Notes under the pieces: model-generated
What the model was told of the DNA's origin: nothing
Seen by the model: only the letters and a program-made list of their open reading frames with translations
Database searches by the model: none
In this document: positions 1 through 12,517 of the stretch, in pieces
Position numbering within the stretch: the stretch's first letter is position 1
How the letters are laid out: each line of letters opens with the position of its first letter
Assembly (NCBI GenBank): GCA_050084985.1
Contig: JBITNC010000001.1
Location: 154,690,001-154,754,000 of the forward strand
DNA length: 64,000 nt
DNA from: Nageia nagi
Taxonomy: Eukaryota > Pinophyta
Direction: 5' to 3'
Program-made: the position numbers and the translations under genes

Positions 1-284
1 ATGTGTATATGATCCAATGAATGCACTACAAATAAGTGCTTCTAGTATGCAAGTGTATAAAATATAGATAGTTTTTTTATGCCTAAAAATATGTATAAAA
101 ATAATTATTTTATTGCTAAAATAATGAAATTGAAATATTATGAATGTGAATAAAAGTTTCAAATAAATGAATATATTAATATATCTTGTTAAATTTCACC
201 TTTGCGTATGATATTTTTATTAATAATAATATCATCTTTCATGAATTTTATGACTATCATAATTTTTTCCTTTCATCTTTAAGG
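1..284. other. AT-rich flank, no gene seen
   Basis: AT-rich sequence upstream of a gypsy pol remnant. It could be the RT/RNase H part of that pol, but I could not read any conserved motif in it, so it is left unassigned. Confidence 0.4.
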
Positions 285-1740
285 CATATTTTGAGGAATA
301 TATGCATGATGTAGACTTTGGAGAGGTGTATCAGAAGAGGAAATAATCATATACACCAAATTGTAAAGGTATATATGTATTTTACATGAAGGAAAGATTT
401 CTCTTCAATTATAATGCTTTGTGTATTCCTAAAAGGAGAGAGAATTCAATTGATTAGAGAGGATCATACATAAAAACATTCTCAACATTTGGGGTTGATA
501 AAATAATTGTAAATGTGCAAAGATATATATATTGGCAAAAGATGCAAGAGCAAGTTACCAAGTGTATAAGAGGGTATGTAATATATATTGCACTAGTAAA
601 CCTAGAAATAGGAAATTGTGTTTGTATCAACCACTTCCAATTCTTAATCATCCTTGGGAGCATGTTTCAAAGGATTTTGTATGAAGATTAAATATTTCCA
701 AGAAGGAATATGACTATTTATTAATGGACATTATTGATAAATTTAACAAGATGTGTGTGCTAATTCTATGTAAGAAGATTCAAATGGATCCAAAAGTTGT
801 AAAATATTTCTTTTCTCATGTGTGGGTTCTTTTTGGATTACCTAATTCTATTATTTTGGATATATAGCTTATAATATTTAGGTAAAATTTGGAATGTTTA
901 TGAGAGAAGATGGACACTAGGAAAAAAAAAGCACCATTTTTCATCCTCGAATGGATGGCAAACTAAAGTGGTAAAATTGAGAGGTTATCATAGAAAGCAT
1001 CCAAAGTCTTGGGATGAGCATCTTGTATTTAATCAGTATTTTACAATAGGAAAATTCACACCTCTATAAATAAAACTCAATTTGAAACCTGTTATGGATA
1101 TTTACTCCATATCTATTTGATTGTATTTTTGGATAAAAATAGGATAATGGTGTTTGAGTTGTGAATGAAGAGAAGTAAGATAAATAATTCATTAATAAAA
1201 TAAGGTAAATTCATTTGAAATTCCAATAAAAACTCTAAGTAACCTACTCCAAATACAAATTAAGGTATGAAAAGTATAGGTTTAACCAAAAGTTCCATGT
1301 GGGAGATCCATTTTGGTTCCATCTCAATAAGGATAGGTTACAAGGATAGTTATCTAAAAACATTAAACCAATTAAGTATGGACCATTTTGTATTATGGAA
1401 CAAGTAAGTGATAATGCATTCAAATTGGATCTACCTACTTATATGAATATGTATTTAGTTGTTAATGTGAAGACCTTAAAGTTATTTGAACCATCCATGC
1501 TAACTATAGAAGAATAAGAAATAGATCAATTTTTTCCATCAATTGATGACTTATCTCCAAATATAATTTATAATCTTATGGAAGATTCAATTTTGCAAAA
1601 AAAGGTTTGTACTACTAGAAGGGGTGAGAAAGAAAAAGGGTTGGTTGGGTTGAAGGGCCAAATGTGTACTAAAGATAAATGGTATGAAAAAGTTAAGGTT
1701 GGGGGATTATTTCCTTATATTATTCATACGTAAGCATTTA
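285..1740 (+). pseudogene. Ty3/gypsy pol 3' end: integrase and chromodomain-like tail (decayed)
   Basis: Decayed C-terminal part of a Ty3/gypsy polyprotein; the integrase would join element cDNA to the host chromosome. In order, translated fragments show the RNase H-integrase linker (about 285-440), an HHCC-type zinc-binding region ending in YWQKM (about 445-600), a stretch like YQPLPI..PWEHVSKDF (about 615-685), then the core MDIIDKF and GLPNSIILD (to about 860). Further on come KTQFETCYGY, the GDPFWFHLNK..RLQG motif, KYGPF, DNAFKLDLP and a chromodomain-like tail with GLKGQ..KDKWYEK (to about 1720). Several frame changes and in-frame stops show it is dead. The matching 3' LTR should follow, but I could not fix its borders. 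Confidence 0.8.
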
Positions 1741-4700
1741 TGGGATAAAATTCCTTCCCCATGAGGGAGGCATTATCTGAAATAGGTCAATTCAAAAGTT
1801 TTATCATCCATGAATAAAGGTTTGGGTACGAAGAATCATCTCTATATTTAAAATCAAATATACTCTAGTAGAATGATGTATTGTATCAATAGAAATTAAA
1901 ATATAGATACTATAGAAGCCTAATGATAGGGCACTGATACTATTCTTAAAATGCTAATGCCATTCCTTCAAATGACTAGTGTGGGAAAATTAAACATTCA
2001 AGTTTGTTTCAATTTCCATATCTATTTGTAGAGTAATTTTGATGGTTTGGGAGGTTGATCAGTTACTTATGGTTGCATATCTCTTATTACAATCCATTTT
2101 CTAGGGTTGTTAAAGTTTTGATATAGTTACTACTTTTATTAACAAATTGATGAATCCATTGAATCTAGTCTAAATGTTGTAAGATTATAGAAGTAGAAAG
2201 GAGGAATAAATCTTTGATAATAATATTCTCCATATTCTTACCTTAATATAATGTTCATTGGCCAATAAAATATTCGAAGCACCCATTAAACTAGATGTAG
2301 TCTTCCACTAATAGGAACCTATATAAATTCTTATTATCTTATAGATTTTGTGTGTGTATGCATTTGAAGTACTATATTTTCTTTCTAATTTTCAATATTG
2401 TGAATTATTATATATGCAAGATTAAATGAGATGATAAAATTATTAAAATTTGTATTAGAGGATCCACATAAGCCATAGGCTTTTGATGATTACAAATCAT
2501 AAGCTAAAAGGGAAAAACACATCACACATGACATATTTCCCCCTTCAAGCTAAAAAGATTCATTACAAATACATTGGAAAATTATTTTATTATATAAAAA
2601 CCACCTTTTCCCTTTTACCTTTTACTTCTTCATTTTATTAGAATGATGAATTAGAATCATAAGGCTATCACAAAATTGATCATACCTTATTTCATGTGCA
2701 TGATAGATTCAAAGTATTTGGTGATCCATTAGAATATGATTAGGGTTACAACATTTTTAGTAATATATACTTCTTTCATATTTATTTATTATATATATTT
2801 CAATTTGATGGAGTATAATTATTTTTTTATATATTTTATATCTCTATTATATTTCTATCATAAACTTTATACTATTTATACCTTTTTTTGTTGCATGTGT
2901 TAGTAAAGTCATTGTTACCTTAGGTATACTCTTTTTTCCTAAAAATACCTTATGATATAATTATTAAAGTATTTTAATAAGGTTTTTGAAACCTCACCTT
3001 TTATACATTTAGGTCTCTTGTGATATGTATCTTTGTTCATTATAGATCACAGTACATATAGATGAGACTACCCTCATTTAATATAACAAATGCCTTTTTA
3101 GAATCATGTTACATGATAAATTCTTATATATATAAAATGATGATACTATGTTCTTAGGTATTATTGAGACTCTACACATGATAGTGTTGATAATATATTA
3201 TTTCCAAAATAATTGATTTGTATATTATTTATCACAAATAGCTAAGCCTATAAGAAAGTTTTCATTATCTATATTAAGTTTAGCTCTATTATCAAGCATG
3301 ATATTATTACTTAATCATTCATTCAATATGATTCTATGAAAATTTGTAGCGTGTCTATATATAAAAAACTTTCAATTGCAATCAAATACAATGTCTATAT
3401 ATGATGAGTGATTTGTTGATTATTTATATATTATTTCAACAATTGATTTATATTCTTCAATATGAATATGTGATTGACTTGATGCTTAGGAAAAGGATTA
3501 TTAAATTTTTAAAAGTTTTAGTTTAGAGGTATTAAATATGTATTTTATTTTTATCATCAAATATGATGATTCTTTTCTCTTTTCTCATGATATCCATAAT
3601 ACTATTTTTTTAAGCATAACAATAATTCAATAGTAATTTCTTTGGGTCCATGGAACTCACAAAATTTAGTATCACTATACAATGTGGGTTTTACATAGAA
3701 AAGTTAATCCATTATATCTTTGATTTTATCATCAAACTTTATAAAATTATTTACTTTCTTCTAATTCTAGTCAAATTTATATATTGATGTATGTTAATAA
3801 CAATATTTATTATGTTAAATTGGTCTCACATCAAAAAAGCTTCTTATTTTCTATTCCTTTAAAAACACTTGCAACATATTATAAGTATTTTTATTGCATT
3901 TATAACCTAAATCATCTAATTATAATATTATATTTTCTTAATGTAAAGCTTCATTACATTTCACCACAAGAATTACTTTTAAGAGAAGACATAAATTTCG
4001 TTTACCATGGAAGGAAACATGCATAACAAGTTTTATGAATCTTTAAATTGATATAATAAAGGATTTGATTTTTTAGCATATAAGTGAGCAAGAGTTACTT
4101 TTTTGGTAATATTGATTTTGAAATAGTCTAGAACAAGGTCTAAAATAAAGGGAATTTGTTATTTGTATAACCATTCAAGTGTATCACTAGAAAGACATCT
4201 TGGGAATCAAAACTATCATAATATAAAAAATAAATTCATAATTCCTTAAGTTATTGAATATGAAATGTAAGATATTGATTAAATATGAAGATATAATTAT
4301 TTTATATTTCAAGGAAAAATGAAATAGGGCAGCTAGAAATGACATGGTGTAACCTGGAGAAGTCATAAAAGTTAAAAATAAATGTGTCGATGTTCATTTA
4401 TAAAATATACTTAAGGTTCAATTTAAGTTTATTAATTTCTTATTTATGTTAAATCTCCATCTATTAAAGTAATACCATTTCAAAGAGTTCAAGATTTTGA
4501 GATCTAGGTATAGCAAAACTTCTAACAAAATTAGTAGAAATGAAATGTTGAAAGAGATATAGGATGAGGTCATGCAATAAATTGTATGAAAAAAATATAA
4601 TTGAAGAGAGTAGAATTTTGAATAATAGGTATTGTAGGAATCTTGTATCATTTTTATAAAATATTATAATATTTCTTGAAAAAGTTAAAAGATAACAAAT

Positions 4701-6056
4701 ATAGAGATATGGATTGGAGGTAGTTAAATGAGCTATTACTAGACTAAGGTATACTAAAACTAGGCATAAGTCTACTCGAGGGTTGATGATATTATGGGGA
4801 ATAAGGATTATAATTAATTATTTGGCTATCTCAACATGGTATTTTAAGAGGTTAAGTAGAAATATAAGGTTTATAAAGATGTTGAAGTCTTATAATTAAG
4901 ATAATCTTGTTCCTTCATTATCAATAAAGAGAGACAATGTTATTAAGTAACATGATATCTTAAAAAATATAAGATATTGTAAGAGGTAATTCTTAATATC
5001 CTTATTAACATTATAATTATAGACAACTTAAAATTAGGTTTTGGATCAAAATATGATCACTAATTAAAAATTATATGTAATTTGTAGATTCTAGATTATT
5101 ATCTTCTTCAATAATCTAAAGCTTAGGGTTCACATACTCATCCTAACCATGGTTTAACTTGTGTTCATTTAGAAAAATCATTTTAATTTTTTAACCTAAC
5201 ACTTTTTCTAAGAGGCATAAGAGCTCTTTGTTTTTTGGGTATAAAAATTACTTAAGTTTTATAAAAAAAGGGTTTACAAATTTAAGCAAAATATAAAATT
5301 TATTGTTTCAAATTTATTATGATAAAGTCTAGTTTATCAAAATTATATTTAATTAAAAATTACTAAGTAATAACACTAAGCTTATTAATGCTATATATTA
5401 TGATAACCAAAAGGATAAAATGCTAGATAATTGATTGGTAGTATAATAGAAATATAAAATATAGTAAGGTACATGTTACTATCATATAGAATGTGTACTT
5501 ATGGAACATGGTAGATATATTTTGTGAGTAACATTATAATGATATTTGATATTAATTTTCAAACCTTTCAGACCTAAATAGATATTTTTTCAAGCTTTAT
5601 TATATCTTTATCATAAACATCTTACAAAATTATGACTTGAATTTTAATATTAATCTTTGTAGAAGGAGGGTTTTCTTTCATGAATAATATTTTTTTTATA
5701 GTAGTCAAATCTCACATTAAAAATGCTTTAAATGATGGACAATATTATGTGATTTTGAATTGCAAACAATAAGAGAAATCATATATTTAAGAGCAAAAAT
5801 TTTATAAAAAAAATTGAATACTTAAAATTTAATCTTTTAAATGAAATAGCAATAATTTTTAAAATATGATCTAGTTTTCTTTGATATATGTGGTAAACAA
5901 TATAATTTGAGTAAAAAATAAATGCTAAAACAATTCAATGAAATGAGAAGATCAATTAAAATCTTCTAAAAATTTAAACTTAAATCGACAAATAACATTA
6001 TAATATTCCTAAACTCAATAAGAAATATAATAGCATTCCTAGAAACACATGATTTA
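1741..6056. other. AT-rich stretch without a recognisable gene
   Basis: About 4.3 kb of very AT-rich DNA. Its start may be the 3' LTR of the gypsy remnant that ends near 1740. Short reading frames (for example 3784-4026) are AT-biased and show no domain. A pyrimidine run near 2549-2555 resembles the complement of a retroelement polypurine tract, but nothing around it confirms this. I see no splice-supported gene, RNA gene or clear repeat here. Confidence 0.4.
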
Positions 6057-6575
6057 ATGTGCAAGGCTGTGCATTTATACCATAAGATGCTAAGATGCTT
6101 TAGGTTTAAAACAAAAATTTTAAGATGCTTCTGGCTTAATCGGCTCTTCATTTCACCAAAAGGAATGCATGCAAAAAGAGAGGAATCCACTTCCCCAGAT
6201 TCTAACATCAATAGTTTTTCATATTCAAATCTTTTTGACTTGGGTTCCATCAAGAGTTTTAATCTGCTGGAGATAGACGATGAGGATCAAGACTCTCCCA
6301 CTGCCACGTTTCAACGTCCAAATTTAAATGAAGGTATAGGCCCATCTAATTCTCTGTCTCTTGAAGCCCATAATTCAATGGAGGAAGATGAGGAAGAAAA
6401 GTACGAGATAAAGGATAAGCAATCCTGGGAAATGCTCACCGACCATGCAACTAAGTATGTGCGAAAACGGTGTAGGCAAGGCAAGATTGTAGAATTTAAA
6501 ATAAAGATTGTAGAATTTAAAATTAGTATATTTAGACATTTTGAAAACATCACAATGTTCTACATGATTATTTGA
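6057..6575 (+). CDS. Hypothetical exon-like ORF in a CpG-retaining island
   Basis: An open stretch of 172 codons whose middle (about 6130-6480) differs from everything around it. It has balanced base use, several CpG dinucleotides and ordinary codon choice, whereas the neighbours are CpG-poor and full of stops. The predicted peptide is acidic and Ser-rich, with LLEIDDEDQDSPTA and MEEDEEEKYE, then a basic end WEMLTDHATKYVRKRCRQG. I do not recognise a family. The last part (about 6483-6530) contains a 20-bp tandem duplication encoding KIVEFKI twice and becomes AT-rich, so the true coding edge may be near 6480. It could be an exon of a host gene, a captured gene fragment, or a young insertion. 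The start codon and exon limits are uncertain. Confidence 0.35.
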   Translation: MCKAVHLYHKMLRCFRFKTKILRCFWLNRLFISPKGMHAKREESTSPDSNINSFSYSNLFDLGSIKSFNLLEIDDEDQDSPTATFQRPNLNEGIGPSNSLSLEAHNSMEEDEEEKYEIKDKQSWEMLTDHATKYVRKRCRQGKIVEFKIKIVEFKISIFRHFENITMFYMII

Positions 6576-8399
6576 GTGCTATCATGGAGTTTTTGCATTA
6601 GTAAGAAAAATGGTATGATGGTTTTTGAAAATATTAGAATTATTCTTATAGATTATTATGATTAGGATAGTTCTTTGTAAGGTTATTATGGCTGGGTGTG
6701 ATTTATATGATCTACTAACCATAAGAAAATCTAATGTAGTAAATACTTAGTGGAAGTCAAAGCCTTATATTTGATTTTGTGACAAGCTAAGAAGAGTGAT
6801 AATATGATAAGATAGCAAGAATGAAGAATAAAGTTTCTTCAATTTGATGATATCTTCATCACTTTCCATATGCTTTGTGTTCAAATGTGATGATTTTAGT
6901 AGTCTAATAATGCAAAAGAAATATAAATTACATATCTTCCCTTTAAGAATATAAATAATTATTGTTGCAATGAATCCAAATACCAAAACACCTAAAGTTG
7001 ATGTTGGTAGAAATTAAAATCTTTACATTTGAAATTTATAATATTAAATAAAAGAATATTATTTAATATAAACAATATGATGATTACAATTTACTCTTTT
7101 ATATATATATAAGAGCAAGTGATACTAATAAGGAAAGGATGTTGTCATAGGGAGGTTCAAAGAAGGATGAGAAACCTTCGAAGGACAAGGACCCTTAGTA
7201 TATTTTTGGAAATAATGCACTACTCCTTCTAAGAAGTTTTCTACTCCAAAGGAATTAGCCCAAAGAGTAATAGATATGTCCTTAGAAGTTGAAGTCGATG
7301 TAGTACTAGAAAGAGGAGCCAAAGATCCAAGACCCAAAAACAAGACATCACAAAGGCTTATAAACAAGACAAAGGTATTGATGATAATCAAAGTGAAAAA
7401 AATATAATCTCATAGACTTAGAGGAGGAGATGCAAGATGAGAATGATGTTTTAGGGTCTTCCCATTTAAAGGAGATATATCAAGAAGCACCTCTTCTGGT
7501 TGAGGATTAATGGAAACATTTGAATCATTAAAACTAAAAATTAAATTTTAATATTAAGCTAAATCTATTAGTTATTTCACTAATTATAATATATAAAATA
7601 AAATTTTGAACAATTTTATTTCACAAAATAATTCATGGTTCTTATCTATTCCACTTTGATCTATAATAATTTGCACTTTTCTTTGTAATATTTCAGACTA
7701 TAACAACTTGGTAATTGGCATAAATTATAATTTGGACCTTGATAGAGAACTCATATATTATATGCATTATGTTCTACAAAATTGGATTTGAAGTCTCATT
7801 TACACCCTCATTACTCACTACATTACTTATTTCATAATATTGTAGTTAAGGTCTAACATCTTAGTAGGAATCCTTAATGATGAACTCAATTTTGAAGGAG
7901 CTATTCAGGGATCAACATGCATTAACACACAAAATTTGGTAGACACATTACATCTTTGAGGAATTGAAGTTCAATCTTTGAAATTGATTCATCTTGATCG
8001 TATTGGGTATAAATATAGGTTGTGATCTACTTAGAATAGGTAAATGAGAAGTTTGTAGTGTATTAATATTTAGGTTTGATTAGGTCTTAACCATATAAGA
8101 AACTAGATATTTGAAATTATAATTGTTGGATTCAACCATTTATTTATTTATTTATTATAAATAATATTATTAATTAAGTTAAATTAATTTTTAGTATTAA
8201 CAAATTAGAGAGCCCAACCTGTTTTATATCGCATTGATCTTCCCATTAGTTGTGGAAAAAGTCCAAGCAATTTTGGATAGGAATAATATTCAAATTTAAG
8301 CATATTATAAATGGAAAATATTGATATATAAACTCTCATTGATTACCTTAGTGTAGAAAATATTAAATAAATCCTAAAGAAGGATGATGAAAATTATCA
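6576..8399. other. AT-rich stretch, possible 5' part of a Tat-lineage element
   Basis: No recognisable gene. The segment 7125-7500 has somewhat more ordinary base use and a few charged peptides on the + strand, and could be the leader or gag start of the element whose gag is readable from about 8400. I could not find the primer-binding site or LTR edge. A short TTTA-rich run lies near 8140-8165. Confidence 0.3.
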
Positions 8400-10103
8400 A
8401 GGAGAGAATTTGTAATGGAAGTGGGCAATCTTATTTTTCCTTAGATGATTTGGCAAAGAAAATTAATGAGATCAAATAGATATCATAAAATCTCTAAAGA
8501 TGTAAAACATTTCATTCCTATAATTAGCAAGATCTATAATACTATCCCATTAGACAATCAAGTAGAGATAATAATTGATATTTTTAATGAAAATGAAGAT
8601 GCAACGTAACATATTCAATTCTTTGAGATGATTTTTAAGCTAAAATTTGGTATTAATAATAATCCAATGGATCAATTTTTATAACTACATTAATAGGTGA
8701 TGCATTGAAGTTGTACTTTAATCATCCATAAATATTTATCACTTCATATAAGAAGTTTATGATTATATTTCAAAAGTAATTTAAAGTACAATGTTGCTAG
8801 ATCAACAATAATTTTGGATCTCATGAGTACAAAGAAATGTTCTAATAAAAGGTTAGTAAATTTCCTCATAAGATTTTAAAATATTTAGTGTAGATAAAAA
8901 AGGATATTATCTTAATGTTCATGGATAACATCATCCTTACCTTGAAGCAACAAGTAATGGAATTCATGGATTTACCTGTTGTAGATATGTACAAATTACT
9001 TTATAAGAAGAATGTCATCTTAGAGATCAAAATATTGAAATGTGAATTTACTTCCAAGGATATAAGAAAATACTATCATATGAAGGAAGAGAATCAAGAT
9101 AATGTAATTTAATAACCAAAGGATCAACCTAAAGAAGCATCTAAGAGAGAATTTTTTACATTGCCCATTGCTTCATGTAAAATGTTCAAGGGATGTTCAA
9201 AAAGGGGCCTAATGCATACTCATTTGTAGAAATAATTGGGAGAGAATCGAAATAAAACTTCATGGTATATTGCATATGCATTTTGCATTTATCAAAGTGT
9301 TCATAGTCATATAACTAATATTTGTACCTATTTAAGGAAAATGTTACATAAATTACTCAATGATGGAAAGGTAGTCTATCTTGTAAAAGAGAAAAATAAA
9401 TCAGATCCAATTGAGGGATTAGTGAATGGGATTTTTAGTGAAGTTTTTTACATCAATATATGATATGTAATACTAAAAGCATCTATATACCCTACAACTA
9501 GGACCTTTGTGTTTATAATATAAAGAGATCATCTTCAAGCCACTACAAAAAAGATAATTCTTTTTTAGTTATTAAATATTTTTCTGGCTCATAAAGATAT
9601 TTTTTTGATGCATTAAAAGGAACTTACATGGATAGAACCTTTTAAATTACTATATTCTCTAAGACAAAAAATTTATGGGATTAAGTGAATTATGATTAGC
9701 TTTGATGATGAGGAGAGTCTTAGTAAGGATATTGTGGAAAATCATTTAGCTTACACATCAAAGTTAATATTTTTGATAGACTAAATGAGAGACCTCTAGT
9801 TATTATGAGATCCAAAGTGCATGAATGCTTCATTGATTTTTTGTAAAATTTTCCACATAAACTTTATAAGATTCAAAGTCTACCATTATGATAAAGGGAT
9901 TGATAATATGGAAAAAAATATGTTGGAACAATATACATTCCCATTTTAGTAGTGACTAATATTGTGATAATGAAGTGTTAGGTGTTTCATGGAGATATCC
10001 CTTACAATTTATTATTGGGATACCATGGATTCATGTAATGAAGGCTATTCTATTAACCCTTTATAAATCTTTAAATTTAAAGCATACAAGAAATATTTGA
10101 GCA
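8400..10103 (+). pseudogene. Tat/Ogre-lineage Ty3/gypsy gag and protease (decayed)
   Basis: N-terminal half of a Tat-lineage Ty3/gypsy element. Gag would form the particle and protease would cleave the polyprotein. The frames read as a gag core (about 8600-9110: GDALKLYFNHP, then KVSKFPHKILKYLV and KQQVMEFMDLPVVDMYKLLYKK). Next comes a gag-protease linker with a degenerate Cys/His-like box (about 9270-9400: CIYQSVHSHITNICTYLRKM). The protease end follows near 9990-10060, with FHGDIPYNLLLGIPWIHVMKAI, like the YNLLLGRPWIH motif of this lineage. Many stops and frameshifts are present. The reading breaks at 10103, where a foreign LTR array begins, and resumes with RT after 19162, so this is the left part of a split element. 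Confidence 0.7.
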
Positions 10104-12350
10104 TGAAGTCACCATACTCCAAAGATGGTGAACAAGGCACAAAGGCTCTATTACCAATTAAAGATTTGATATTCCCAAATACCAAACATTAATGCAAAGA
10201 GAATTTGGACCTAAGATAACCTTTTTGAATGCAAAATAGTGTAGAATTGAAAATATTAGAGTTTTGGGAATTTCTAGTTAGTTGTAACTTATCAAAACTT
10301 TGAGAAAGTTAAAACTTAGTGTAATGTGAAAATGCTGAGATTCTAACTATGTTTAGTTGGCTAGAATTTTTTGAACCTCCAAGAAATTAAAACATCCAAT
10401 ATCGATTGTACTTTACATGTTGAACTCCATTGAAATTTTAAGAAAGTTAAAATTTTTAAAAAATTTTGAGGTCGACTTTAGAGGGTTGTAACTTGGCCTG
10501 ATTTGAAGGTTCACCAACCACTAATTGATGAACTCAAGTAACAACTCTAAACAAGAGGTTCACTAACCACTAGTTAATGAAATCATCTAGTATAATGCCT
10601 AGATGGATTCAATATAAGAGCTTTATATCTCTTGGAGTGTCATTTTACCAAATCTAAACCATTCTAGGAAATGAACATGTATATTTCCATAGTCCAAAGG
10701 AGCTAAGTTAGCAAGGCAAGTATTAGAGTGCATATTTAAGCTAAAAACATAAATTTTAGACTTTTAAAGTCAAATTTTACATATATTTCCATAATTTAGA
10801 GGTTGATGAAACCAACAAGGTAGATATGGAATGCAAAATTGAGCAAAAAATATGAAATATGGAGTCCAAAGGGTGATGACATTAGCAGGTAGATCCTGAG
10901 AGGTAACTTCATGAGATCGTAAATTTTGAGATTCTTAATAAAACATAATATTATCACCAATTAAAATGATAAACATGAAATTTTCTATCCAATGTTTAAT
11001 GTATAAAAGAATTTGGAGAAATCTAAACAGATTAAAACTTGTATACAAGAAAGAGACTCAATGGGGTTCAAGAGTAAGACTACAAAATAATGCAGGTCTG
11101 AAGATGTGGTTTTTGAGTGTGTTTTGACAACAAATTATAGATAGATAGGTGTTGAAATTAGGAGTCTAAAATAAAAGGAATCACATGCAAAGGAGGTCTA
11201 GAATGAAAGATATAGTCTCTAAAAGAAAATTGGTCCCATATAAAGGTAGTTTGGGATAACTATGAATGACTTCAAATCCAATGCTAAAATTGAAAAACTA
11301 ATAGATACTAACATGGTTAAAATGATCCCAAATAGCTAACAATCATTTCTATAAAGAGACTCACTCAATCCTATAAAGATCTTAAAGTATTTTATTATAC
11401 ATACTATCCTTGAAAGAGAAAACACACTACGCAGCCATAAAGAAAGGAAAACTCCATGAATATACACCATGAAATGGATAAAGTATTCTTTGTATTGACT
11501 CAAATACATGATAAAAATATTATATTCATGGATTTTAATTAATATACTCTTTCACATACATAATATGATGGTTCAACATAATAGAGACACCCATCACCAC
11601 CTAGCATAATACAAAGTGCAATGGTCTTCATATAACTAATTGGTACCATATATATGTATATGGACAAGGTAGATAATCATATACTACTTAAGGAATAAGG
11701 TAAAAATCATGGACTACTTAAGGTAAGGTTGTAAGCCATACATAGTGGTACCATCAACACACACAGGTCTACTTATGGACAAAGCATACAATTAGACTTC
11801 TATAAATATCAACTAAATACACATTCCTGTCTATAATGCAATATGTGGAGGAGTCTAAGACATTAGTGAGTTAAAATAGAATCATCATGAATCTATAATA
11901 ATTAAGCCTTAAATGAATGAATATAAATAATCCATTTATAGAATATAAACTCTATGAGCTAGGTGGAGGCATGTTAGAGAAGCTTGTCGGGGAGTTGTTG
12001 GACTAGTAATGGCACTTATTAAGTTCTCCAAGAGGTGGAGAATTAGTGAAGTAGTGAAGGTGTTGTAGAGAGTACTACATATAGTGGAGTGCTGTATTGG
12101 ATAAGGGATGGAACACCATGCTTATCCATACAATAAGTATATCAAATCATATATGATCAAATGCCATCGAAGGGAGAATTCAAAGAATACATAAGTGTCT
12201 TCACCAAAAAAATATTGCAAGTTGCAATTTGAAGGGAGATACTAGCCATATTTTTGTTGAAATTCTATTCTCTAAGGTTGGGGAATAAAATTTCTCAACT
12301 TAAGGATAAAATATTACAACATTACAATACAATGAAATAAATATCCTTCA
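10104..12350 (-). repeat. LTR copy 0 of a non-autonomous LTR-element tandem array
   Basis: First of four homologous long terminal repeats in minus orientation. Its left edge (GAAGTCACCATACTCC) is the minus-strand 3' end and lacks the first bases seen in copies 2 and 3, so it is slightly truncated where it meets the Tat protease. Its right edge ends in CCTTCA, which is TGAAGG on the minus strand, directly followed by a pyrimidine run (purine on the minus strand). No coding capacity is visible; open frames inside are chance. Confidence 0.75.
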
Positions 12351-12517
12351 TTATCCCCTTTAATGTAAAATATTTTATACTCCACAATTGAATAAGTATT
12401 GGTTAAGTTCATTTGAAGGCACCCAACATAAGCCTACTCTCCTCCTCTAATATCAAGTTTTGGTCTAATGTATATCAAGGCATACAACACATCCAATTCT
12501 AGTGCACTTGAAGTACC
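12351..12517 (-). mobile_element. Shortened internal region 0 of the LTR array
   Basis: Only about 170 bases separate LTR copy 0 from copy 1, against about 650-710 in the other two intervals. The interval starts with the polypurine-tract complement (TTATCCCCTT) and jumps from the repeat GTGCACTTGAAGT straight into the LTR. Most of the internal region, including most of the primer-binding site, has been deleted. Confidence 0.65.

Noticed and set aside
3784-4026. 80-codon open frame
   Set aside because: AT-biased low-complexity peptide (many Tyr, Leu, Ile, Asn), no motif, no homologue in the window.
4690-5010. Possible copia-like or LINE-like peptide fragments
   Set aside because: Only vague resemblance, no catalytic motif or consistent frame.
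6311-6553. Minus-strand 80-codon frame opposite the CpG-retaining island
   Set aside because: Antisense to the better supported + strand frame; the acidic + strand peptide looks more like a protein.
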